Origin: Thermoplasmata archaeon
GTDB lineage: Archaea; Thermoplasmatota; Thermoplasmata; Lutacidiplasmatales; UBA184
Reading direction: 5' to 3'
Assembly (NCBI GenBank): GCA_030038885.1
Contig: JASHQY010000058.1
Coordinates: 1-10,447, forward strand
DNA: 10,447 nt
How positions within the stretch are numbered: the first letter of the stretch is position 1; each line of letters opens with the position of its first letter. A model generated the notes under the pieces. The model was not told the DNA's origin. It searched no databases and saw only the letters and a program-made list of their open reading frames with translations. The position numbers and the translations under genes were made by a program. Shown piece by piece: positions 1-6,779 of this stretch.

Positions 1-1227
1 GATCACGACCCCCGCGATCACGACGATCGCGCCGACCCCGAAGATCGGCCCGGTCGCGCTCGTGCAGCCGCCGGTCAAGCACTGGTTCTCCGCCCGGGCC
101 TGATCGACGCTCATCGGGGAGCCGATCACGGTCGCGCCCGGCGAGGACGCCGCCGCCGGGGCGACGCCGCTCTCCGACGAGGCCTCGAGGGTGCTCACCG
201 CGCTGGTGCTCGCTCCGAAGGTCGTGGCGCCCGCGGTGACCGCGGGACCCCGCGGCCCCTCGCTCAGGTAGAGGGTCTGGGCCGAGATCGACGCGGCTCC
301 GAGCGATTCGGAGGCGTAGGGCGGGGTCGCGCCGCTGAACAGGCCGAAGCCGTGCGGAACGAGCACGAACCCGTCGTAGTTCCCGAGCGGTCCCGCGACG
401 ATCAGCACGATCGCATAGCGCGGCACGTGGTCCGCGAACGCGGGGACGCCATCGGTGCCGGTCAGGTCGTAGCCGGTCAGCGTGACCGCCCCGGGCGTGC
501 TCAGCGTGCCGTTGACGGAGTGCGTGCCGGTGCCCGAGGTCCCGCCGAAGCCGTCGTTCGTCCACGAGTAGCTGATGTTCCAGCTCGCGGTCGGGACGAC
601 GTCCGCGGTCGAGTTCCAGGACCGCGCGCTCGACAGGTTCAGCGGCACGAGGCCGAGGGCCGGCGAGAACGTCGCCGACGTGGACGCGGTCGCGGTCACG
701 TCGAGGCTGGCCGACTTCGTCGCGCCGTGGTCGGTCACCGAGATCGACTCCGCCAGCGAGCCCGCGCTGTTCGTCGAGTCGTTCATGAGGCCGATCGCCG
801 GGACGGCGACCCCGTTCTCATACACCTGCGACGCGTTCGTGAGGTTCGCGAACGCGAGGTCGGTCTCCTGCCCGTGGTAGGAGTACGTCGCGCTCACGTT
901 CGGGCTCGTGAGCGTCGCGCTCAGGTCGATCCCGACCGTCCGCTGCTCCTCGAGCTGGACCGTCGTCGCGGACGTGTTCGTCTCCGTGAAGATGACCGTC
1001 CAGCCGAACGAGGCGGACCAGGTCAGTTCGGCCGCGCCGAACGTCAGCGTCTCGTTCGACCATCCCATCCCTCCGTACGCCCACGACTCCGGCGCCGCGC
1101 TCGCGGCCGAGATCGGGGCCGGGGAGGCGCCCGCGATCCCGGCGGACGCGGGGACGGCCGCGAGGGCCACCAGCACCGCGATGCCCGTGAGCACGAGCCA
1201 CCCTTTCGTTCCGCTCCGTTGCGCCAT
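1..1227 (-). CDS. Secreted, probably membrane-anchored surface protein (C-terminus beyond window)
   Basis: An uninterrupted frame of 409 codons runs from the ATG at 1227 off the left edge with no stop. Seen: a Sec-type signal peptide (basic MAQRSGTK, hydrophobic core about residues 10-25, likely cleavage near AVPASA). A Ser/Thr/Ala/Asn-rich extracellular region follows, with about ten N-x-S/T sequons (NET, NTS, NVS, NLT, NAS, NDS, NLS, NST, NIS, NGT). Near the edge are a close Cys pair (C383, C388) and then a hydrophobic run (about residues 392-409) that looks like the start of a C-terminal membrane anchor. The start is supported by the signal peptide and a purine-rich GGAGAG about 6 nt upstream. 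I recognise no domain. The layout fits an S-layer or cell-surface glycoprotein, but that is inference. It lies downstream of hutU on the same strand across a 137-nt gap with its own putative promoter. Confidence 0.8.
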   Translation of the reverse strand, partial: MAQRSGTKGWLVLTGIAVLVALAAVPASAGIAGASPAPISAASAAPESWAYGGMGWSNETLTFGAAELTWSASFGWTVIFTETNTSATTVQLEEQRTVGIDLSATLTSPNVSATYSYHGQETDLAFANLTNASQVYENGVAVPAIGLMNDSTNSAGSLAESISVTDHGATKSASLDVTATASTSATFSPALGLVPLNLSSARSWNSTADVVPTASWNISYSWTNDGFGGTSGTGTHSVNGTLSTPGAVTLTGYDLTGTDGVPAFADHVPRYAIVLIVAGPLGNYDGFVLVPHGFGLFSGATPPYASESLGAASISAQTLYLSEGPRGPAVTAGATTFGASTSAVSTLEASSESGVAPAAASSPGATVIGSPMSVDQARAENQCLTGGCTSATGPIFGVGAIVVIAGVVI

Positions 1228-1235
1228 GTTCTCTC

Positions 1236-1257
1236 TCCACGGACGCTCGTCCGTGGA
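1236..1257. promoter_or_regulatory. Perfect 10-bp inverted repeat in the leader of the surface-protein gene
   Basis: TCCACGGACG (1236-1245) and CGTCCGTGGA (1248-1257) are exact reverse complements separated by CT. Outer CTCTC/GAGAG tracts extend the dyad on both sides with a small bulge. It lies 9-30 nt upstream of the ATG at 1227 and at or just after the expected transcription start. On the mRNA, the purine-rich GGAGAG ribosome-binding candidate falls in the downstream arm. It could be a protein operator or a leader hairpin that hides the ribosome-binding site; the sequence does not decide between them. Confidence 0.6.
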
Positions 1258-1278
1258 CCGAGAGAGGCCCGAACGTCG

Positions 1279-1287
1279 AAGATAAAC
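1279..1287 (-). promoter_or_regulatory. Putative TATA box of the surface-protein gene
   Basis: The minus strand reads GTTTATCTT, an AT-rich island in GC-rich sequence. Transcription starting about 25-27 nt downstream would begin near 1256-1258, giving a leader of about 30 nt that includes the inverted repeat. Assigned by eye from archaeal promoter spacing. Confidence 0.4.
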
Positions 1288-1339
1288 GGGTGTTCCGGCA
1301 GCGCCCCGGATCGTTGGACCCCGTGCTAGGTCATGGCAT

Positions 1340-1355
1340 CCCTCCGGGGGGAGGG
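1340..1355 (-). terminator. Short GC hairpin after hutU, possible terminator or 3' stem-loop
   Basis: CCCTCC (1340-1345) and GGAGGG (1350-1355) form a 6-bp stem with a 4-nt loop, 9 nt past the hutU stop codon. No U-tract follows on the minus strand, so it is not a canonical archaeal terminator. It may be only a 3' stem-loop or chance GC pairing. Confidence 0.2.
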
Positions 1356-1364
1356 CGGCCGCCG

Positions 1365-3032
1365 CTACAGTCCGGGGACGCGGAACCGCGCGGATCGGGC
1401 CAGCTCGATCGACGCCGGGTACCCCGCGTCGGCATGGCGGGCGACCCCGATCCCGGGGTCATTGTGCAGGACGCGGCCGATCCGCCGGTCGGCCTCCTCG
1501 GTCCCGTCGGCGACGATCACGAGGCCAGCGTGGATCGAGTTCCCGATCCCGACGCCGCCTCCGTGGTGCACCGAGACCCAGCTCGCCCCGCTCGCGACGT
1601 TCAGGAGCGCGTTGAGGACCGGCCAGTCGGCGATCGCGTCGGATCCGTCGCGCATCCCCTCGGTCTCCCGATAGGGGCTCGCAACGCTCCCGGTGTCGTG
1701 GTGGTCGCGTCCGATCGCGACCGGCGCCGAGACCGTACCGTCGCGGACGAGGTCGTTCACCCGGTGCCCGAACCGTTCGCGCTCGCCGTAGCCCATGTAG
1801 CAGATCCGCGCCGGGAGGCCCTGGAACTGGACCTTCTCGCCCGCGAGCCGGATCCATCGGCAGAGGGGCGCGTTCCCGGCGAACTCCTCAAGGATCATCC
1901 GGTCGATCGCCCGGATGTCGTCGGGGACCCCGCTCAGCGCCAGCCAGCGGAACGGCCCGCTGCCGACCTCGAACAGGGGGCGAATGTACCTCGGGACGTA
2001 CCCCGGGATGTCGAACGCGTTCGCCACCCCCGCCTCCTTCGCCTGGGTGCGGAAGTTGTTCCCGTAATCGAAGGCGCGCGCCCCCCGCCGCTGGAGCTCG
2101 AGGATCGCTCGGGCCTCGGTCGCGAGCGAGGCCCGCACGCGCGCGAGGTAGGCCGGCAGGTCCGCCGCGCGCAGGGTGGCGGCAGCTTCGGCCGTCAGTC
2201 CCTGGGGGACGTAACCGACGCGCAGATCGTGGGCCGCGGTCTGATCGCTCACGACGTCCGGAGTGAGATCTCGTCGCACGATTTCGGGGTAGACGTCCGC
2301 CGCGTTGCCGCGCAGTCCGACCGACAGCGGCCGCCGGGCGCTCACGGCCTCCCGCACGCGCGCCAGGGCGTCGTCCAGGTCCGTCGCCTCCACGTCGAGG
2401 TACCGAAGGCCGAGCCGGCGCCCGATCGCCTTCGGGTCGACGTCGACCACGAGCGCGACCCCGCCGAGCATCGTGACGGCCAGCGGCTGAGCTCCGCCCA
2501 TCTCGCCGAGTCCCGAGGTCAGCATCCATCGGCCGGCGAGGTCCCCCGCGCCGAATTCCCGACGGCCGAGCGAGGCGAGGGTCTCGTAGGTTCCCTGAAG
2601 GATGCCCTGCGTTCCGATGTAGATCCAGCTGCCGGCGGTCATCTGCCCGTACATCGTGAGCCCCCGGGCCTCGAGGTCCCAGAAGCTCTCGTCGGTCGCC
2701 CAGCGGGGGACGACGAGCGCGTTCGCGATCAGCACGCGCGGCGCGTCGGGGTGCGTGGGGAACACGCCCACCGGCTTCCCGGACTGGATCAGGAGGGTCT
2801 CCTCGTTCCCGAGGGTCCGCAGCGCCGCGAGGATCGCGTCGAAGCTCTCCCAGTCGCGCGCGGCCTTGCCGCGTCCCCCGTACACGATCAGGTGTCGGGG
2901 GTCGCGGGCCACTTCCGGGTCGAGATTGTTCTGCAGCAGCCGGAACGCCGCCTCCTGCGACCAACCGCGGCAGGACAGCTCTCGGCCGCGAGGGGCGCGG
3001 ACGACCCGATCCGACTCCAGCGTGCGCGCCAT
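1365..3032 (-). CDS. hutU: Urocanate hydratase (urocanase)
   Basis: Converts urocanate to 4-imidazolone-5-propionate, the second step of histidine degradation, using tightly bound NAD+ in the cytoplasm. The 555-residue product matches the usual family length. Hallmarks in order: an N-terminal [15 protein letters not shown] and NNLDPEVA block, [11 protein letters not shown], the Gly-rich NAD-binding segment [12 protein letters not shown], the [10 protein letters not shown] block whose Cys411 corresponds to the NAD-adjacent Cys410 of the Pseudomonas putida enzyme, then [20 protein letters not shown] and [15 protein letters not shown]. The frame stays open for 59 codons upstream, but that part does not resemble urocanase and overlaps the divergent promoter region. 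The ATG at 3032 gives the expected length and Cys position. No hutH, hutI or hutG is visible nearby, so the rest of the pathway must be encoded elsewhere. Confidence 0.96.
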   Translation of the reverse strand: MARTLESDRVVRAPRGRELSCRGWSQEAAFRLLQNNLDPEVARDPRHLIVYGGRGKAARDWESFDAILAALRTLGNEETLLIQSGKPVGVFPTHPDAPRVLIANALVVPRWATDESFWDLEARGLTMYGQMTAGSWIYIGTQGILQGTYETLASLGRREFGAGDLAGRWMLTSGLGEMGGAQPLAVTMLGGVALVVDVDPKAIGRRLGLRYLDVEATDLDDALARVREAVSARRPLSVGLRGNAADVYPEIVRRDLTPDVVSDQTAAHDLRVGYVPQGLTAEAAATLRAADLPAYLARVRASLATEARAILELQRRGARAFDYGNNFRTQAKEAGVANAFDIPGYVPRYIRPLFEVGSGPFRWLALSGVPDDIRAIDRMILEEFAGNAPLCRWIRLAGEKVQFQGLPARICYMGYGERERFGHRVNDLVRDGTVSAPVAIGRDHHDTGSVASPYRETEGMRDGSDAIADWPVLNALLNVASGASWVSVHHGGGVGIGNSIHAGLVIVADGTEEADRRIGRVLHNDPGIGVARHADAGYPASIELARSARFRVPGL

Positions 3033-3060
3033 GACCCGCGGCACCGGACCGCGCGAACGG

Positions 3061-3071
3061 TAAGAAAGCTT
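3061..3071 (-). promoter_or_regulatory. Weak putative TATA region of hutU
   Basis: On the minus strand this reads AAGCTTTCTTA, the only AT-rich patch shortly before the hutU ATG at 3032. It is centred about 33 nt upstream, which would give a leader of only a few bases. No good Shine-Dalgarno sequence precedes the ATG, which fits a nearly leaderless transcript. The match to an archaeal TATA box is poor. Confidence 0.25.
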
Positions 3072-3213
3072 CTCGCCCGCTCCGGGGGCGGATCGGCCGG
3101 GCGGTCGCTTCGCTTCGGGGCGATGAACGGACCGGGCGCGGACGTTGTCCCGATTCGCCACGATGACGTGGGAACGGCCCACGCACTGCCAAGGTTCTTT
3201 ATCCACCACCGCG

Positions 3214-3223
3214 CCGTATAATC
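3214..3223 (+). promoter_or_regulatory. Putative TATA box for the PstS-like / Fe-S membrane protein unit
   Basis: CCGTATAATC is centred about 26 nt before the GTG at 3244, the spacing expected for a leaderless archaeal transcript. A second AT-rich element, TTCTTTATCC at 3195-3204, lies about 20 nt further upstream and would give a leader of about 18 nt. The two may be alternative promoters; I favour the nearer one. Confidence 0.45.
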
Positions 3224-3243
3224 AGCGGTCCGGGGCAAATTCC

Positions 3244-4551
3244 GTGGCACGCGAGTCGACGGAGGAGGAGCTGACTCCTCCGGAGCAGGACGAGGCCGAG
3301 TTCGCGACGCAGGCGCGCGCCGCCGGGATCACGCTGCCCCGGCGGGCGCGCCGCGATCCCGCCGGCGCGCTCGTCGTGGTCGTGGCCGTGATCGTCCTCG
3401 CCGCGGGGATCGGCGAGATCACGGGATGGATCGACCCTCGAACCCCGGCGCCGTACAACGGCAACTACCTCGACCAGACGTGCATGGGAGTGCCGGTCCA
3501 ATCGGCCGGTGGGATCTCCTCCGCGGTGGATCCCGGCCTCGTGGCCTGGCTCGAGGGCGCCGGCGAGAACATGTCCGCGGCCGTCGGCGGTTGCTTTTCC
3601 GTCAGTGTGACCTCGGAATCGGGAGACGGGTATCTCTCGCTGTTCGGGCCCGCCGCGCCCGAGTTCGTCGCATCGTACGGCCCCCCCAGCGGGGCGGACA
3701 CCGCCGGGCATTCGAACCCGGTCGCGGTCGTTCCGATCACGCTGGGCGCCGTCGCGATCGTCTACAACCTCGCCGGGGTCGGCGCCGGGCTTCGCCTCAA
3801 CGGAACGGTGCTGGCGGGGATCTACGACGGGACGATCACCTCGTGGAACGCCCCTGCGATCGTCGACCTCAACCCGGGCGTCTCGCTCTCCGGTCTCCCT
3901 CCGATCACGGCCGTGCACTTCGCGACCGGCCAAGCGTCCACGGAGGCCCTGACCGAGTACCTCTCGGCCGACGTTCCGTCCTGGAATTCCTCCATCGGCT
4001 CCGGCATGAACGTGAGCTGGCCCGGCGGCGTCGCGGAGACGTCGGACGCGGCGATGGTTCAGGAGGTCTCGTCCACGCCGGGCGCCGTGGGGTATGTCGA
4101 GCTGTTCGGCGGCTCGCTCCCCGGCCTCGAGGTGGCGCAGATCGAGGACTCGGCCGGCGATTTCGCGTCGCCGAACGCGGTCGACACTTGGATCGCCGCG
4201 AGCTCGTTCGAGAACGCCTCCGCAGTCCGGAACGGGAGCTGGGAGGGATTCTCTCTCGCCGGGGCCGGGGGGGCGGGCGCGTATCCGCTGGGCGTGCTCA
4301 CGTACGTCGGTCTCTTCCGTGACCTTGGGGTGGCCTACTCCGGGACGCTCAGCCTGGCCGATGCCGGCTGGCTCCTCAGCTACCTCTACTGGCTCACTCT
4401 CCAGCCGGCGGTCGCACCGCTCCCGCCGGCGTACTCGACCGCGACGGTGAACGCGCTCAACAACGAAACGTACGACGGGAGCACGATCATCCACCTCGAG
4501 AACGAGAACGGGGAGGACAATGACTCCGGGGGTGGGACCGATGAGTTCTAA
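3244..4551 (+). CDS. Membrane-tethered PstS-like solute-binding-fold protein
   Basis: A 435-residue product. The N-terminus is unusual for a binding protein: about 39 acidic then basic cytoplasmic residues, then one transmembrane helix (about residues 40-58, GALVVVVAVIVLAAGI), then the extracellular domain. That domain resembles PstS (PBP-like type 2): LNGTVLAGIYDGTITSWNAP, LNPGVSLSGLPPITAVH, a SWPGG segment, and TPGAVGYVELF near the end of the fold. In PstS the phosphate-binding loop after the VVH-type strand is RSDGSGT; here it reads FATGQAST, so the usual Arg, Asp and Gly-Thr ligands appear lost and phosphate binding is doubtful. The tail is acidic. The GTG start at 3244 was chosen because upstream codons overlap the TATA boxes. 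The gene overlaps the Fe-S membrane protein gene and no pstCAB is present, so a role paired with that protein is inferred. Substrate unknown. Confidence 0.85.
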   Translation: MARESTEEELTPPEQDEAEFATQARAAGITLPRRARRDPAGALVVVVAVIVLAAGIGEITGWIDPRTPAPYNGNYLDQTCMGVPVQSAGGISSAVDPGLVAWLEGAGENMSAAVGGCFSVSVTSESGDGYLSLFGPAAPEFVASYGPPSGADTAGHSNPVAVVPITLGAVAIVYNLAGVGAGLRLNGTVLAGIYDGTITSWNAPAIVDLNPGVSLSGLPPITAVHFATGQASTEALTEYLSADVPSWNSSIGSGMNVSWPGGVAETSDAAMVQEVSSTPGAVGYVELFGGSLPGLEVAQIEDSAGDFASPNAVDTWIAASSFENASAVRNGSWEGFSLAGAGGAGAYPLGVLTYVGLFRDLGVAYSGTLSLADAGWLLSYLYWLTLQPAVAPLPPAYSTATVNALNNETYDGSTIIHLENENGEDNDSGGGTDEF

Positions 4552-6619
4552 CCTCGCGCAACGGCTCTCCCCGATCCACCTCGTCGGATTCGCTGCGGTC
4601 CTGCTGGTGCTCGCGGGCCTGCTCGCCTGGATGACCCACGGACCGGTCGTGGCCAGCGCGGTCGCCGCCGTCGGGACCGTGGGAGGCTTGGCCGGGCTGC
4701 TCGTGCTCTTCCGCAGGGACCGCCGATCGGGGTCGGACCGAACCGTGGGCGCGGCCCCGGGCGGGGGAGCCCTGTCCGGCGGGGCCCGCGCGTCGCTGCT
4801 GGCGTGGATCCTCGCGGGCGACGCGCTGCTCGGTGGTCTGGTCCATCTCGCCGGAGCGGTCCCCGCCGTCGTGGCCGGACCCGCGTCGGGGCTCGTCGCG
4901 GTCCTCGTGGCGCCGGCCTTCGTGCTGACGGCCGGGATCGAGATCCTCCTGCTCGCGGCCGGCGCCTACCCCGAACGCGATCCGAGCCTCCGACTCCTGC
5001 TCGCCGCTCAGGGGGCGCTGCTGATCCTCACGCCGACCGCGTTCGGTCCGACGTGGTGGGCGGCCGCCTCGGCCTACGTGGGGACCGCGCTGATCGTCGC
5101 TGTGTTCGTCGTCGCGCTCCAGTTCCTCTACCGCCACAAGCAGCTCTCCGGCCCGCTCCTCTCGGTGCTCGTCCGCTGGCCGTTCGCGGCCGTGGTCACG
5201 GGCGCGGGCTGGTTCCTCTGGACGTTCGACGGCCTCTGGATCCCCCTCGCGGCGGCGGTCGTCGCACAGCTCGCGGCCGGGCTCTACACCGCGCTCTCCC
5301 CGGCGCTCCCGAGCAGCGGCGAGCGGGTCCCGTGGCTCCTCCGCCCGTTCTCGATCTTCGAGTTCCTGCTCTTCACGTTCCTCGCGGAGTTCTTCCTCGG
5401 GACGCTCCTCGACTATCGGATCGTCGGCCCGACGTTCCTCCAGTTCATCCCGTTCGTCCCGGTGCGCGGGACCTCGATCTACGCCGCGGGCCTGCTCGTC
5501 TACAACGGGCTGTGGTTCGCCGCGGCGATCCTCGCGTCGGCGTGGTTCCTCATCCTCCTCGGGTTCACGATGGGCCCGTTGGTCGTGCTCAAGATCCGGG
5601 AGACGCACGAGCGCGCCCAGAAGTACCGGCTCAGCCTGACGATCGCGGCCTACGCGCTCGCCGCGATCTGGCTCCCGAGCTTCGCGTCGTCCACGCCGCT
5701 CACGAACGCGCCGTGGCTCGCGAACATCCCGATCATCGGGTGGGGGTTCGGACTGCGCGACGGCGGGCCGTTCGAGTCCGGGATCTTCCTCGCGATCATC
5801 GCGATGTACGTCCTCGTCGGCACCCTCACGGTCCTCTTCGGCCGCAAGGCGATCTGCGCGGTGATGTGCGGGGCCGCGCTGATGTACCAGGGCACGATGA
5901 CCTCCGAGCTGCGCGGGTTCAACCAGACGTCGCGAATCGGCAAGCACTTCCTCGGGAGCCAGCTGTCGACGACGTACGTCGTGATGTCCGGGGTCGCGCT
6001 CGTCTCGCTCTTCGCGGTCTCGCTCCTGTCGGTCCTCCGGTGGATCCCCCCGGTGCAGGTCGCGAACGGCGAGCTCGACACGGCCGCCCTGCCGCTCCCG
6101 ATCGAGCTCTACTTCGGCGGCCTCTGGTTCGCGATGTTCGTCACGACCCCGTTCATCGGGTCGTACAACTGCGCGACGACCGGCTTCTGCCACTGGGGCG
6201 CGCTCTCCCTGCCGTTCGCGCGCGTCGGGTTCTTCCGGCTGAAGGTCAAGGACAAGAAGATCTGCCAGGCCTGCACGACGTTCGAGTGCGCGAAGGCGTG
6301 CCCGGTCGGCCTCGTGGACATGCCGCTGTACTTCCGGCGGGACGGCGAGTACCGCAGCGCGAAGTGCTGCGGCATCGGGGACTGCGTCGGAGCGTGCCCG
6401 TACGGCAACATGTACCACCAGGACGTCCGGTTCTGGATCCGCCGCAAGCTCGGCGGGAAGGCGCCCGCGCCGGCGGCACCGCTCGACCGCGGCACCCCGC
6501 TGCCGATGGTCCCCTCTGCGGCGCCCGTCCGTTCCTCGCCCGCGCCGGCCCGGGCCGCGCCGGCGGGGGCGGTCGGCACCGCGCCGACGCACCCCGCCCC
6601 CTCCGGGCGCACAGTTTAA
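4520..6619 (+). CDS. Polytopic membrane protein with C-terminal ferredoxin-like Fe-S domain (NapH/NosR/CcoG-like architecture)
   Basis: A 699-residue product with roughly a dozen hydrophobic helices between residues 20 and 545, for example 22-38, 91-112, 123-148, 181-203, 321-358, 420-440 and 485-506. Two Cys-bearing segments resemble the Fer4_5 type of membrane electron-transfer proteins: GRKAICAVMCGAALMYQ (C446, C450) and YNCATTGFCHWGAL (C551, C557). A soluble domain follows with two cluster motifs, C582-x2-C585-x4-C590-x3-C594-Pro and C616-C617-x4-C622-x3-C626-Pro; the x4 spacings differ from the classic CxxCxxCxxxCP. Residues 647-699 are a Pro/Ala-rich tail. Likely role: moving electrons between the membrane and a cytoplasmic partner, inferred; partner and exact family unknown. 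Start: ATG 4520 has GGGGAGG only 3 nt upstream. ATG 4541, with GGGGGTG 6 nt upstream, is an equally good alternative. Both overlap the end of the PstS-like gene, so translation is probably coupled. Confidence 0.85.
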   Translation: MTPGVGPMSSNLAQRLSPIHLVGFAAVLLVLAGLLAWMTHGPVVASAVAAVGTVGGLAGLLVLFRRDRRSGSDRTVGAAPGGGALSGGARASLLAWILAGDALLGGLVHLAGAVPAVVAGPASGLVAVLVAPAFVLTAGIEILLLAAGAYPERDPSLRLLLAAQGALLILTPTAFGPTWWAAASAYVGTALIVAVFVVALQFLYRHKQLSGPLLSVLVRWPFAAVVTGAGWFLWTFDGLWIPLAAAVVAQLAAGLYTALSPALPSSGERVPWLLRPFSIFEFLLFTFLAEFFLGTLLDYRIVGPTFLQFIPFVPVRGTSIYAAGLLVYNGLWFAAAILASAWFLILLGFTMGPLVVLKIRETHERAQKYRLSLTIAAYALAAIWLPSFASSTPLTNAPWLANIPIIGWGFGLRDGGPFESGIFLAIIAMYVLVGTLTVLFGRKAICAVMCGAALMYQGTMTSELRGFNQTSRIGKHFLGSQLSTTYVVMSGVALVSLFAVSLLSVLRWIPPVQVANGELDTAALPLPIELYFGGLWFAMFVTTPFIGSYNCATTGFCHWGALSLPFARVGFFRLKVKDKKICQACTTFECAKACPVGLVDMPLYFRRDGEYRSAKCCGIGDCVGACPYGNMYHQDVRFWIRRKLGGKAPAPAAPLDRGTPLPMVPSAAPVRSSPAPARAAPAGAVGTAPTHPAPSGRTV

Positions 6620-6621
6620 TT
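6615..6621 (+). promoter_or_regulatory. Putative TATA box of tRNA-Thr
   Basis: TTTAATT lies about 30 nt upstream of the mature tRNA 5' end, normal spacing for an archaeal tRNA promoter with a short 5' leader. It overlaps the TAA stop (6617-6619) of the preceding gene. Confidence 0.5.
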
Positions 6622-6648
6622 CGGTGGGCGGACCCCTACCGCCCCGGC

Positions 6649-6721
6649 GCCGCCATAGCTCAGTCGGTAGAGCGGCTGATTTGTAATCAGCAGGTCGGGA
6701 GTTCGATCCTCTCTGGCGGCT
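6649..6721 (+). tRNA. trnT: tRNA-Thr (anticodon TGT, reads ACA)
   Basis: A complete cloverleaf can be folded by hand: acceptor GCCGCCA (6649-6655) pairs perfectly with TGGCGGC (6714-6720); D arm GCTC/GAGC (6658-6661, 6670-6673); anticodon stem GCTGA/TCAGC (6675-6679, 6687-6691) around loop TTTGTAA with anticodon TGT at 6682-6684; a 5-nt variable loop; T arm GGGAG/CTCTC around TTCGATC with one G-U pair. The discriminator is T at 6721. No CCA is encoded and there is no intron. It sits alone between two convergent protein genes, and only a weak T-run (TTTCTC) follows. Confidence 0.97.
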
Positions 6722-6779
6722 TTCTCGGGGCGCCCGGCCGCCGTCGACCCGGTGGAGCGGGTGGCGGACCTCCGGCCAC

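Noticed and set aside
352..1329. Long plus-strand frames (325 and 125 codons) opposite the surface-protein gene
   Set aside because: Their products are Arg/Asp/Pro-rich with no domain logic, as expected antisense to a GC-rich gene; the minus-strand frame has a signal peptide and sequons.
3033..3209. N-terminal extension of hutU by 59 codons
   Set aside because: The extra residues do not resemble urocanase, would cover the divergent promoter region, and shift the conserved Cys away from the family position.
1290..3221. A 643-codon plus-strand frame opposite hutU
   Set aside because: It is a shadow of hutU on the other strand; urocanase motifs cover the minus-strand frame throughout.
4487..6592. 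A 701-codon minus-strand frame opposite the Fe-S membrane protein
   Set aside because: Highly Arg/Glu/Asp-rich translation without motifs; it is the antisense shadow of a gene with clear membrane helices and Cys motifs.
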